The notes beneath the pieces are model-generated. The model was not told the DNA's origin. It ran no database searches and was given only the letters and a program-made list of their open reading frames with translations. Shown here piece after piece: positions 34,006 to 44,620 of a stretch of DNA of 64,000 nt. Source of the stretch: Pyrocephalus nanus (Eukaryota > Chordata > Aves > Passeriformes > Tyrannidae); the NCBI GenBank assembly GCA_038380795.1, contig CM076259.1, forward strand, positions 22,240,977 to 22,304,976, written 5' to 3'. The position numbers and the translations under genes are program-made. Within the stretch, counting starts at the first letter, position 1, and every line of letters begins with the position of its first letter.

Positions 34006-37000
34006 CTGAGCAAGAGGGAAAGGAGAGAGAGTAAGTGAACGATGCAGAGTCAGTACAATACAATAAACTCCTCCAAGGCTTTCTGGCAAGTAAAGAAGTT
34101 GTGAACTCTTCATGCAGAGGGTTTGCAGAGGGCTGATGCTGTGTGGGCAGCATTAGTCTAAGGTAGCAAGTATGCTTCCTTGCAAGGAGTGGAAGACCCT
34201 CCCCGCTGAGGGAGGCAGAGCTCCTGGCGCGTCCCTGTCCCTGCCACGCTGTCCATCAGGTGGCGGCAGCGCTCCAGTGAATGGCAGGAGCAGCTCTTCC
34301 TTCAGCCTTTGCGGGAGGGGATTTTTTTCAGCAGGCCGAGCAAGACTTTTGAGTGCCAGGAGAAGAGGTACAAATCACACATCTCCTCACTGAAAGCAAA
34401 AAAGTCAGCCGAGCTCGGTCTGAAACGCAGACCACACCTTGGGTTGCACAAAATGGGAACTAGGCTTGCTTCAAAATCCAGCCTTCTGTGTCAGCCTCCT
34501 CAAATTAGACTAGCTGACAGAACCAGAAAAAAAACCAGGTGAGCTTTCAGGCACATCAGCCTCTTATTGGGTCATTTCTTTGGCTCATGTGTGATGAAAA
34601 CATCTCGTTTTCCCAACCCGATCAGCTGATGTAATAAAAGAGATAATTGGGTTTTGCAAACCACACCTCACTCACTTAAGCCATCACAGGCCTTCTGTAC
34701 ACAAGCGTTACAAGAACACAGATATAAGCATGAAGTGGGTAGGAGGAAGAACCCTCCTTCACCATAAACCTAAAAGAATGAATGAATTCTAGGACTTTGT
34801 TGAAAGAAGCAGCAGCATCTCATTGAACAACTCTTTGACTAAAGTGGCAATTAAAGAAGATCCTATTGTTTTGTTTATAAGTAGCTCTTTAGGGCCCATG
34901 CATCAAGGTCTACACAGCGTAAACAAGGAACTACTTGAAAAAGAGATGGAATATAGAACAAGCTCCATTAGCATTTTATGCGCCCTGCTTATTTCCTGAT
35001 CCAGATCCCATGTCTGACCAGAGGTAAGTAAATGGTTAATTCCTTAATAAGTAAGTTAAAAAAGGTACCTTTGGCGAGACTCTTGTCTCATGCAGAGGAT
35101 GCACTTCCTCAGCTGGGGGGTTAAAACAATGATCAGAACCACTATGCCTCCAATACCAGCTGCCACAACCCCAATGATTGTTCCGATGGATTCTTCTATA
35201 CCAAACAAGCCTGGGGGAGAAGGGAAGGTAGAGAGAGTAACATAAAGTGTGGTCCAGGCAGGTATATGCAATGCAGCCAGCATGTTTTCTGCTGTGGCTG
35301 AAGAGGAAGCCACTTACTATGATATCGATTATGCTGATGTCTTGTCTGACATGAAATCATGGGCTTTTACACGGGAGAGAGTGTATTGCACTACAGAGGT
35401 ATTGATTTTTTTCACTCCAGTGTAGCAAGCTGCTACACTTTCTGGGGCTTTACAGACGGGACAGCCCCACTGCCCTAGGAACTTCCCTTAACAGCTAGGT
35501 GCTATGGGATGGCAAAAGGTGCTGCTCCTTGAATTAATGGGACTTACACCATATGGTTTATTTTCAAAAGGAAAAAAAATTACTCTGACAATTTGAAAAA
35601 AATCATCGGTCTCCTTGTCTGTCTACAAAGGAGAGAGTGGACAGAGCTTTTCTGAAATCCTTTCTTCAATTGGTTCCTCTTCGGGACTGTTACATGGCAG
35701 AGATGGCATAGTGCTGAAATTATATATTTCATAGTCTCAGGAACACACAAAAGCAATTATACTGCCTAGGGTGTAGACATTGCAAGGGTAGCCTGTGCTA
35801 CTGAGACTATGAGATCAAACCAAGAGAAGAGCCCATTAGACACACAACCAAGCCCTTGCAGAAGGGCACAGTTTTCTTGCCTTGTTAATGTTACAGTTTA
35901 AACTGATAGTTTCATACAAATTAGTAAATCAGGCTCAAAAGGGCAAAGGCTTAGTGAATCTTGGTGAGCTAGAAGCTTTGGTAATTAATAAGGGGGAAAT
36001 GGCACTTGCATAATTTACTCTTGACACAGAAGGTGCTATTTTTTCTTTTTTTTATTTTTTTTTTTGGTAATTAGATAATAAGTTAATAGCCCTTCTGATG
36101 TGTTGACTTTTGGGACTGCAATGTGTTTAGCCTATAGAAAATGGTTTGACATTTCCAGCTGATAAAGGTAAAGCGAGTTATCTCTTTACTTAATATGCCT
36201 AGTGTCTATCTGAGAGACTAAGAAGACATAGCATGGCACTTTTAATGCTACTTTGATTTTAATGTGAATAAAGTTAATCAGAAATTATACAATGTGATCC
36301 TCATGTTTATTATGGGATTACTTATGTCATCCAGAGTTAAGGAATGACTATGCAAGTTAGTGGGTTGGAGAAAAATAACGTCAAAAAAAAAGAGATCTGG
36401 AGCTGTTCCCTGAGATGGTATCTTGACACCTGTCACTCATGGGGGTTCTGCCAGAGCTGTGATTACAAGGGAACTCATCTGACCATTTCATTCTTGACAC
36501 TGACTTAATTTTTATGGATAAAATTATTCCTTCTTTTTTTGGTTGTATACACTTCTCCTTATATAACACCTGTGTGACTGCTTATAGAGACAAGCCAATC
36601 CAAATTAGCTTACCTTACAAAAATAATGAGAAATGCTATAGAGCAATTGCACTCCATGACACCAGGCCCTTACAGCTAGAGGACAAACAGGCCAAATTCC
36701 CTTACTGCAAGCGTGTAAATGAGCTTTGGATAAAAGGCAAGGAGAAAAGAAGACAATAACATCAAATGTTACCCAGAGCCCTCCTGATCCTGAGCTTTGT
36801 GCCATCTCCTGTTGCCACCTTCCCATCCGGAAGTGTAACCTCACAGAAATAAATACCATGGTCACTGGTTGTCACATTGAGGATAACCAGGGAGGCATCC
36901 CCTTGGGACAAGTCTCCCGTCATGAAGACCCTGGAGTTATTTGGCAAGATGGTTACATTGTTTTCTAGCAGGTCCATCTGCCCCTTTTCATCTTCTTTGT

Positions 37001-40000
37001 ACCACTTCACCATGAGGTCACTCAGGGAGGGACGTCGTGGACTGTTAAAATGGCAATTTAAGACCACAGTTTCACCCTCTTTGGCTTTCTCCTTGGCTGG
37101 TGTTTGAGTCACCAAAAGGTTCCATGGCTCAAGTGTTGTCAACAACAAAGGTTGTGCTGTTACATGAGTTACAGCTGCTGCATTCTCCTTGCTTGCACTT
37201 CCACCAGTAACACCAACATCTGTACCAGGAAAGAGAAAGAAGAGGATGGTTGAGGGTGATAGAATGACAAACCTTACAGCTGCTCCTGACCTTTAACCAG
37301 GACAAAGAATGGCTCCTGGAATTAGCACTTGAGGGCAGTCACTATTATGATGACAGGGGTTTTCTTCCTAATTCCTGCTTAGATTAAGTTGTTGTGTACA
37401 GATGGGTCTTTTCCTGAACCTCAGTTCCTTTCTACTGCCATACTAGACCAGTCAGCCATGTTTTCCACTTGGAAGACTAAATTCTTTCTTTCCACCCCAA
37501 AAAGCATCAGGGCCTGATGTTCCTGCCTCAACTGGTTTTGAGGCAAAGCAAAAAATGCACATACACTCACACACTGGCAATTCTGTTCTGGCAAGTATGG
37601 TGAATAAGTTTGCATCCTAGTGCAGCAACCTGCATCCCAAAAAATAATGTGAGCTTCTTAGAAGTTTTGGCATGCACTTCCAACTGTGGAAATTGAAACT
37701 GTAGGAAGAACCTCCATTGCCAGAGACCGAAGCCCCAGCAGATCTGATCAGCAGTATGGGAGACAGAACCTCAGCTTTGTGCAGGTACTGATACTGAGGG
37801 TGACAGCTGTTGTCTCTGAAGAGACCATTGTCCTGTTAACTTTTGCTAGAAAAATATGAGCATGACTGCAGTAGATATTTAAACCTGCCTTCTTGCACTC
37901 AGGTGCTAATCATAGTATCAAACAACCTCTAGCTATGAGGAGGGAGAGTGGATCCCATTTCTGGAAACAATAACCTGGATGCAGAAGATGAGAAGAATAG
38001 TTCCTGTCTCAAAAAGAGGGGAAAACAAACCTAAAAATAAGCCAACAGCTTTTGCCAAGAAAGTGTTCAGACCAGTTTTTGGAAAAGGTTCTTCCTTTGT
38101 TTTATTTTGTTCAAGTGAAATAGTCTCCCTTCCAACTAGTTGGTGTCCTCTCAAGGACTAGAGACAATTGCAGAGTGAAGGTCTTGATTTTCCATTGTCT
38201 TGGATCTTTCACTGCCATCCATAGAGTGTGAAACGCTATTGTCTAGGTCTGGTAAAGCTTCACAATGACAATAGATGCTCCCTGCTCAGGGACAAATGTC
38301 TCAAGGCAATGGAAAACCAACCCCCTTGATAGTCGGTTTGGGAGTTACTTGAATGGCTCCTCTAGGCATGCTTGTACACAAAATCACAGTTGTATTCTTA
38401 GTTATTATTATTTATGACTCTTTTGGGAGTAGAGGATTTCTTTCAGACAGCAGGGCTCTGTTGTTCTGAGTGCCTTATAAAAAGCTTACAGTGTAAATAT
38501 CAGACAAGAGATAACTCATGGATGCAAAAATACAGGAAATATAAATAGGCTATGAAACCAGGCAACAACAAAGCACGTGAAAAACCTTGCAAGCTGTTTT
38601 GGCTCTTACCTCAAAGTGAAAATTTTGGCCTTTTAAATGGAACACTAATCCATGAAAATCGAATCCTGAGAATTAGGAACCCAAATACAGTTTTGAATCT
38701 GGTCCCCTAAAACTAGTGGTCCTTATTAAAGATACTAGATCAAATACTATCCTCCTGTTCATATGTAATCTTACCAATGCACTTGCTGAAGCTTCTTGGA
38801 GAAATCCAAAGTCCAGATTTTCCCTTTTCAGTTATATACATGTATTGATGCAAGAGTCACAAAGTTGAAGTATCTTGACAATATACTTTGACAAAATACA
38901 GAGTATAATTGAAATACTTGACAAAGTTGATAGTAGCTTCACATACTACATACATATTTGTGCATCAAATATTCTGATGTGATATATTTGGTTATTTATT
39001 GAGTGAATTTGAGGAGTTTCATATATCTTTTAAAATCTCAGTTTATTAACCATATCTTCACCTGCTGCTTTAACTAAAGCAGTGTATGCTAGTGCTACCT
39101 TGTTTCCAAGGAATGGCCACAAAATTTCTTCTCTGCTACAAGTATTCTAGCCTTGCCATATGCATCCCTGTAACACAATTGTAATTTTTATTCCTATTAG
39201 TGATGCAAAAGGTATCATTTTTACAAAGCCACTTAGTGGACAGAAAACATAACTGAGCAGGAACAATGTGCTCCGATGTTGCCTCTGTTCATTATGAGTT
39301 TTATTTGCATCTCCTGTAATGAAATAACTGGCCTTATCATCTGTGTTATTCCAGATCTTTGATTCAATACAAATCATGTAACTTGAAGACAATCAGGAAA
39401 ATCAAAACACAAGAGGAATAGGCCATATTGTTTCATCCCAGCTCTGTTTGAGTGTTTCACTGAGAAAGTCACAGCACTGCCTCTGTTTTTCTTTATTTCT
39501 TTTTCTTCTTTAAGGCTGCAAAACTGGAACATATTAGTTCACTGGTATTCAAATACACAATGCTCATATCGTATTGGCATCTGGGAGCATACCATGCCAA
39601 ATGCTTTGTTGACTCTGCTTCAAAGCTCTTTTTAAGTCAATTGCTTCATTAGCAAAGTGATGTGTAGGTCCCTTGTCATGCGGGTTGTAGGGCTGGAGAG
39701 GAATGCAAAGCTTTTGGTGAAAGCACTTGAGCTAGACAGAGTACAGAGAAATACACCATGGATAATCTTGTCTTGACCTGGAAAAACGATTAGATGATCT
39801 AATAGGTCACTGTCATATAAAGTCCTTAGTTCACATTCAGTTTTCGGCCATGAGGGGAGAAAGCTCTCTGGGACTCCCTGTAATGTGGCAATGTGCTCCA
39901 CATTTGGCAGTACTAATAGGGCACCTACTAAGCCCTCAGCCTCCCCTTTCCATAATCTTCAGGTTAATACTTTCCCATGTAAAGCCATATCAGGCCTGTG

Positions 40001-40844
40001 AGCAAGAAATACACAAAGCAGGCTAGAGGAGGTAGGGTGACAAATGGAAAGAATAAAATATAACTGCACTCTCTTCCTGTCCTGGAGCCTCTGCCTGACT
40101 CTTTGTTGCCTAGAGTAAACCCGAGCAGCCCTGCAACCCTTGATGCCAGCTGCCAACAACGTGGGGGAACAAAAATGGTGGGCGAAGGTCAGCCCTTGTA
40201 GCTGGAGGAGGAGTTGAGGGCAAATAGGGTTTGATTTCCAACCCACAGAAAATCCTCTCCTGCTGAAATGACTGTTTTCCAGGTGGTTTTGTCTGCTTTA
40301 GAGCTCAGCTTCACACTCACACCGTGCTAGTGCCGTGAAGGTGCTTTAAAAGTTGTGTCCAGCTTCCAGACATCTATGATTAAGTGATCAGTGACTGCAC
40401 TTTGCTACTCTTAATTTATATGACTTTTGCCCCGGACTGAAGTTAGCTTCACAAATGGATATGAATAACTACCTTGTGACAATAACTGGTTGCTAATACA
40501 TCAGAGAACCAAAATAGAAAAGAAACTTCTGGCAATAATGATACACATCTTGAAAAAGACAGGAAAATACATTCTTTCTGAACATTTATATTAGCTAAAC
40601 AGGCAAGTATCTAAAAAGAAAAGTATGTTTTAATGCAATGAACAACACTAAATACTGTTTCCCTACAACCTGAGGAAACCTTCAGCGGAAAGTTGCTTTT
40701 TGAAAAATAGAAGAGAGCCTTTCAAGCCAAACTTTAAGAATAAGCTATGTTTCTTCTAATTAAGGTTTAGTACTCACCCACCACCAAGAAGAAGAGGAAT
40801 GAAGACACTGCAGACCTATGGAGCTTCCCAATGTGCTGGATCAT
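33996..40844 (-). CDS. Single V-set immunoglobulin-domain type I membrane protein
   Basis: The gene encodes a small cell-surface protein likely to act in immune recognition. On the minus strand the exons are 40844-40778 (signal peptide), 37219-36773 (V domain), 35210-35069 (transmembrane segment) and an uncertain last exon (34005-33996 or 34389-34302), giving 221 or 247 residues. The V domain has Cys78 and Cys148 with 69 residues between, Trp in VKWY, the DxGxYxC motif (SDHGIYFC) and a J-like end ATGDGTKLRIRR. Three Asn-X-Ser/Thr sites are present. The transmembrane helix (about residues 180-203) has no charged residue, and neither tail holds an ITIM or ITAM. The J-like end recalls NKp30 (NCR3) and CD8-type domains, but NKp30 has a basic residue in its membrane helix, so I leave the gene unnamed. 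The first three exons are in consistent phase and I am confident of them. Confidence 0.82.
34302..34389 (-). CDS. Ig receptor candidate last exon B (longer tail)
   Basis: A strong acceptor (TTTTTTGCTTTCAG) is followed in phase 2 by 28 open codons and TGA, adding SEEMCDLYLFSW and a basic end KKIPSRKG. Phase matches exon 3. It may be an alternative terminal exon or a chance open stretch. No recognised signalling motif is present. Confidence 0.4.
35069..35210 (-). CDS. Ig receptor exon 3 (transmembrane segment)
   Basis: Acceptor CTCCCCCAG, donor CAAAG|GTACCT. It encodes a short stalk (GLFGIEES), a helix rich in Ile, Val, Gly and Ala with small-residue repeats suited to helix packing, and a start of cytoplasmic tail with RKCILC. 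The two cysteines beside the membrane could be palmitoylated (inference). Confidence 0.85.
35211..36772 (-). other. Intron between V and transmembrane exons of the Ig receptor gene
   Basis: About 1.6 kb. It contains T-rich runs near 36042-36066 and no additional exon I can recognise. Confidence 0.6.
36773..37219 (-). CDS. Ig receptor exon 2 (V-set domain)
   Basis: A phase 1-1 exon, the usual class for Ig domains, with acceptor CCTGGTACAG and donor CTGG|GTAACA. It starts with a Ser/Thr/Ala-rich linker of about 40 residues, unusual before a V domain and a possible O-glycosylation site. The V strands follow: GETVVLNC, LMVKWYKED, ASLVILNVTTSDHGIYFC and GDGTKLRIR. The first in-frame Met of the long open frame lies inside the exon and is not the start. 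Confidence 0.93.
37220..40777 (-). other. Intron 1 of the Ig receptor gene
   Basis: About 3.6 kb, AT-rich, with no second Ig exon and no named repeat recognised. Confidence 0.6.
40778..40844 (-). CDS. Ig receptor exon 1 (signal peptide)
   Basis: ATG at 40844-40842 opens MIQHIGKLHRSAVSSFLFFLVV, a typical signal peptide with a basic start and a hydrophobic core. The exon ends in phase 1 at a consensus donor (GTGG|GTGAGT), matching exon 2. No clear TATA box is seen upstream. Confidence 0.85.
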
Positions 40845-43490
40845 AGTTGCTGAAGTATATGGCCCCACTGTCTCTCCCTCTGGTCGTACGGGCAAAAAAT
40901 ACGTGTGTATTGTAGCAACAGGACCTCACATTCTGCCCAGTGAATGTCACACTTACTAAAGTTACCACAGCTTTGAGCTCACAGTGCTCTGCCTGCTGCC
41001 TGGATGACAGCCACGTTTGAAGTGACAACAATGACTTCCCCGGGGGCTGTTCTGAGCTCCCTCTGAGATGATGTCGAAAATGCTCTGAGAGCAGAGGAAA
41101 GATAATACATTGTTTTTCACTTCAGCCTTGTACAAACCACAACTTTGGTTTGAATACAGAGTATCCAGATACTCCAAAGAAGACCTTTCTTCTGCTGAAG
41201 CCCTCCCAAGTAAGCGGAGCTGAGAAGAGAAAGAGCATTGATTAATTTTCTGAGCAGCTGGACTCCTATCACCCCAATGCACCACAAAAAGAAGTTTCAG
41301 GAATTCAATATTTTTGTGACTATGTGCATATAGTGTTTACAGGTAAAATGTATTCCCCAAAGTATTCTTTTCAGTGCAGAACAAATCCTTTTTCATCAAA
41401 AGTTGATTATTTAAACTTTGTTTAAGTAGAGCTCATCCATGCCACCTAGGTGGAGGGGAAAACTGTTGAAGCAGGTGGTCTATCTCCAAAACCAGCAGGT
41501 CTACTCTGAAACAGAGTCTGGGTTTGCAGGGGGCACACACAGAGCATGACTTCGTGGGAAGAGCTGCAGCAGCTCCAAACCCTACCTGTACCATCCAGCC
41601 CCTCCAGCAGTGTACCCCTGTACGGAGCATGTGCCACTCCCAGTAGCTGGCTGACACCTTTTCCCTCAGCTACAGGATTAGGGATTACTGCACACTTTGT
41701 CTAATGATCTTGGGTATCTTTAAAACTCTCCAGGTAGTGGAATTGAGTACCCAGTAAAAACTCAATTCCCTATCTCTTCAAACACATACAAACCACAATT
41801 CAGCTGAGAGACGCATGACTATTTCTGCTTTTCTTTGCATTTGAAAGCAAAAAGGACCCACACCTGATTTGAAAAACTTTGACCAAACAATATTAAGAGG
41901 AACAATTAATTCCTGTAGTCACCAGTTGGTGTGCTGACACCAAAGCAGTAGTATCAGCAAAAGCAGGATAGGCTAGAGGGAGTATAGTTAAAGGAACCTG
42001 GAGGGCAAATACTTTTCTGAAATAGCTTGGAAGAGTGGGAAGATCTAGGATCACCAGGCAGGAATCACTTCAAAGTGAAGTATTAAGAAGGGAACTGGGA
42101 TCAAGTGCAGAGCAACATAGCACTTCAAAAGAAAGCTAGAAGGAGGTTTGTGGGGGTCTTCTGAAGGAAGTACTGCCAAAGTGTTACTGAGCAAAACCAA
42201 ATTATCCATGAAAGCAAAAAATTAGAGGAGTCAGAAACGATCCAGAGTTTGAGGAGAGAATAACCACTTGAGTCAAAGGCATCTGGCAGATGAAGAGGAA
42301 TTGGGACGAAGTTACTGAGCTTAGAGTATTGGTCATGACTGCACGTCACAGAAGTCAGCGTGGGAAGATGGAGGTGGACCAAAGGCAATTCAAACAGTGT
42401 CTGATTTAAACCCAAGTATTTGGTGTGCTTCAAAAAATCCCTTCAAGTGTGTTGTGATGGACATTCTACCATTGTTCCTGCAAATGTTTTCTATGTTCAT
42501 TTCATCCTGTAATAGCAATTCTCTTGTGAATCCTCCATTCAATAGGTCTACGCCTGAACAAACCTGCTAGATCAGTCAGCTTTTAACCGAGGGAATACAA
42601 AGGAGGTTTAGTGTCGCTGGCAGCCAGTAGTTGAAAATGGAGCTTCTACTACTTGGATAACCCAATCCTATCCTAAGAGAATGTCAATTTTTGGGCAAAA
42701 TAAAAAGTAAACTTGGTACACAGATTGTTGGTGAGAAAAGCATGGAAAAAAATTGAGTTTTAGAGGTCCAAATCAAGAAATCAAGGAACAAAAATGAAAC
42801 AAATCACACATTCTTTTTCACACTTCCTTGTAAATTTTGGAAACTCACACTCTTGCAGTAAAGCTGTCCTGTCGGGGCCAACAGCTGGAAGAGGACATCA
42901 GCCACTGGCACCTTTGCTAATGTATCAGAGGGCAGATATTGGCAGGGCCCTGAGATGTCCTTTCAGGGAGAGCCTTCACACGCTTTCAGGGAAATCGGTG
43001 GAGAGAAAGGGGACAGCAGGAAGAAACAATGCTGTCACAACAGCCTGCTCTACCCTCTCCTTCCCTTGGCCATCCATCCATCCAGCCAGCCATCCCTCCA
43101 TCCCTCCCTCCCTCCCTTTTCAACGTCTACCAGGCAGCCACCCAGCAAGGTGGAGATTTCTTTGCACCTCACAGGGCTTTTCTTTCTCCTGTAAAGTGAC
43201 CTGACGGCACAAATCTGCGAGCCATCGTCTCACTGGTTGGGTCCTCTGACTTCAGAGGCATCGTGTAGTGCTAAGACGGACCCCAGCTTTCCAAACCTCC
43301 GTGTGCTCACAGCTTGGGGCAGAAACCACTTGGCGCTGCTCAGCAGATTCAGAAACAAAACCCCGGGTTTTCAGAGATGAACCACTCCCGCATCGTCACC
43401 TCATCCTCGGCTGAGCCCGCAGCCAGCCTTCCCTCTTTCCCCATACGTGTCCCCTTGGAGCGGCCTCCCGGCGCTGTTTCCCGTCGAATC
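40845..43490. other. Divergent intergenic region between the Ig receptor gene and GRAMD1C
   Basis: About 2.6 kb that should hold the promoter of the minus-strand Ig gene on its left side. No TATA box or exon is clear. A tetranucleotide repeat lies at about 43070-43118 before the CpG island begins. Confidence 0.5.
43070..43118. repeat. CATC/CCTC tetranucleotide microsatellite
   Basis: Imperfect CCAT, CCAG and CCCT tetramers run for about 50 bases. They are polypyrimidine-biased on the plus strand and lie close upstream of the CpG island. Confidence 0.8.
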
Positions 43491-43499
43491 GTAGGAATT

Positions 43500-44620
43500 T
43501 AGGATTTGGGAACCCTTATGCTGTCCGCGCGCAGTTGAACCCCCAGCCGGGGCTGCGCGCACGGGGCAATCCCTGGGGAAGGAGGCACTGAACGCCCCCC
43601 CCCCTCCCGCTGCCGGGAGTTCTTCCTGCCACAGCCCTCAAACTTTCGGCCGGCTCCCAGTTAACTCTTGTGGAAGGCGCAGAGGGGTCGCCGGGGCCGG
43701 CCGGGGGCAGGTTGGGAGGCGCCGCCGCCCTCTCCGCCCCCCATGCCGGCCCCCGCTCCCCGGAGCGGCGTTGCCGCTCGCCCTTGGCAACCCCCTGCAG
43801 CCGCGGGCCGGCGGCGCGGCCGGCGCCGGCCCCTTTAAATGGCGGCCGCGGCCCCGCCGTGCGCCCCGCGGAGGAGGCAGCCGGCGGGTGCCGCGCCGCC
43901 CTCGCCCCCCTCCATGGTAAGCGCCGCGCTCTGCGCGCTCCCCGCCCGCCCCTCCGGCGGGCCCCGCTGCCCCCTGGGCCGCGCAGGTAGGTGCGGGGGG
44001 CGACAGCCCCGCTCCTGCCCGCGGGCGGGCCCCGCACGGGTAGTGGCGGGGCGGCCCCGCGGGCAGCGCTGGGAAGCGCCGCCGCCGCCCCCACCCCTAC
44101 CCCTTTCCACCGAAGTTTTTTGGTTTTTTGTTTTTGCGGGGGAGGGGGGGAGTGGTGGCCCTCGGTGAGGAGGGGCGGCGAGCGCCCCGCCGCGTCTCCG
44201 CAGGGAGGGTCTGGGCTCTCGGGAGCCGCCGGGGGGACACCCAGCGGGGAGGCGGCCGCGGAACTCCGGCGTTATGGTGGGTCGGGAGCGGGCGGGTAGC
44301 AACTGGTGGAGGTTGTAGCCATCCCGGGTGGAAACCCCCCCGAGGGGCAGCCCTGCTCTCAGCCACATATCCCGGAGCGTCCCTGCCTGCGCCTCACCCC
44401 GCTGTCCGCCCCGGAGCGTGTCCCCTGCCTGGGCCGCGGGCTCGGCTGCAGCCCCGGGAGCGCTGAGCGGGTGTGCGCAGCCCGGGCTGGCTGCGGGGGC
44501 GTGTGTGTCCCATCATCGGCTCGGGGTTGAGTCGGTTTGGACTCGAAACTCAGCGTTGTCTAATCCCGGCGGATCCGGTAGTGCAGGCGGTGTTACTGGT
44601 TAGGGCCCTGGGCTGGTTTG
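43500..44620. promoter_or_regulatory. CpG island promoter of GRAMD1C
   Basis: The base composition changes sharply to very GC-rich with dense CG dinucleotides and several GGGCGG/CCGCCC boxes. A TTTAAA element sits at 43834-43839, immediately before the first candidate ATG. Long open frames on both strands here are side effects of GC content. The island covers the first coding exon and the start of intron 1, as expected for a widely expressed gene. Confidence 0.85.
43839..43916 (+). CDS. GRAMD1C: GRAMD1C exon 1 (start ambiguous)
   Basis: The exon ends at ATG|GTAAGC in phase 0. Two in-frame starts exist. 43839 gives a 26-residue Ala/Pro/Arg-rich leader, and 43914 contributes only the Met, so the protein would begin Met-Glu-Val-His. 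The human protein (from memory) also begins Met-Glu. TTTAAA directly upstream of 43839 would put transcription start near 43865 if it works as a TATA box, favouring 43914. Both ATGs have T at -3 and G at +4 (after splicing for 43914). Confidence 0.65.

Noticed and set aside
43516..44368. Long minus-strand open frames of 192 and 177 codons in the CpG island
   Set aside because: They are Ala/Pro/Arg/Gly-rich, overlap one another in different frames, and arise from GC content with few stop codons. No splice context or family match.
43991..44603. Plus-strand open frames running past the GRAMD1C exon 1 donor
   Set aside because: They lie in intron 1 beyond a consensus GTAAGC donor and have the same GC-driven composition.
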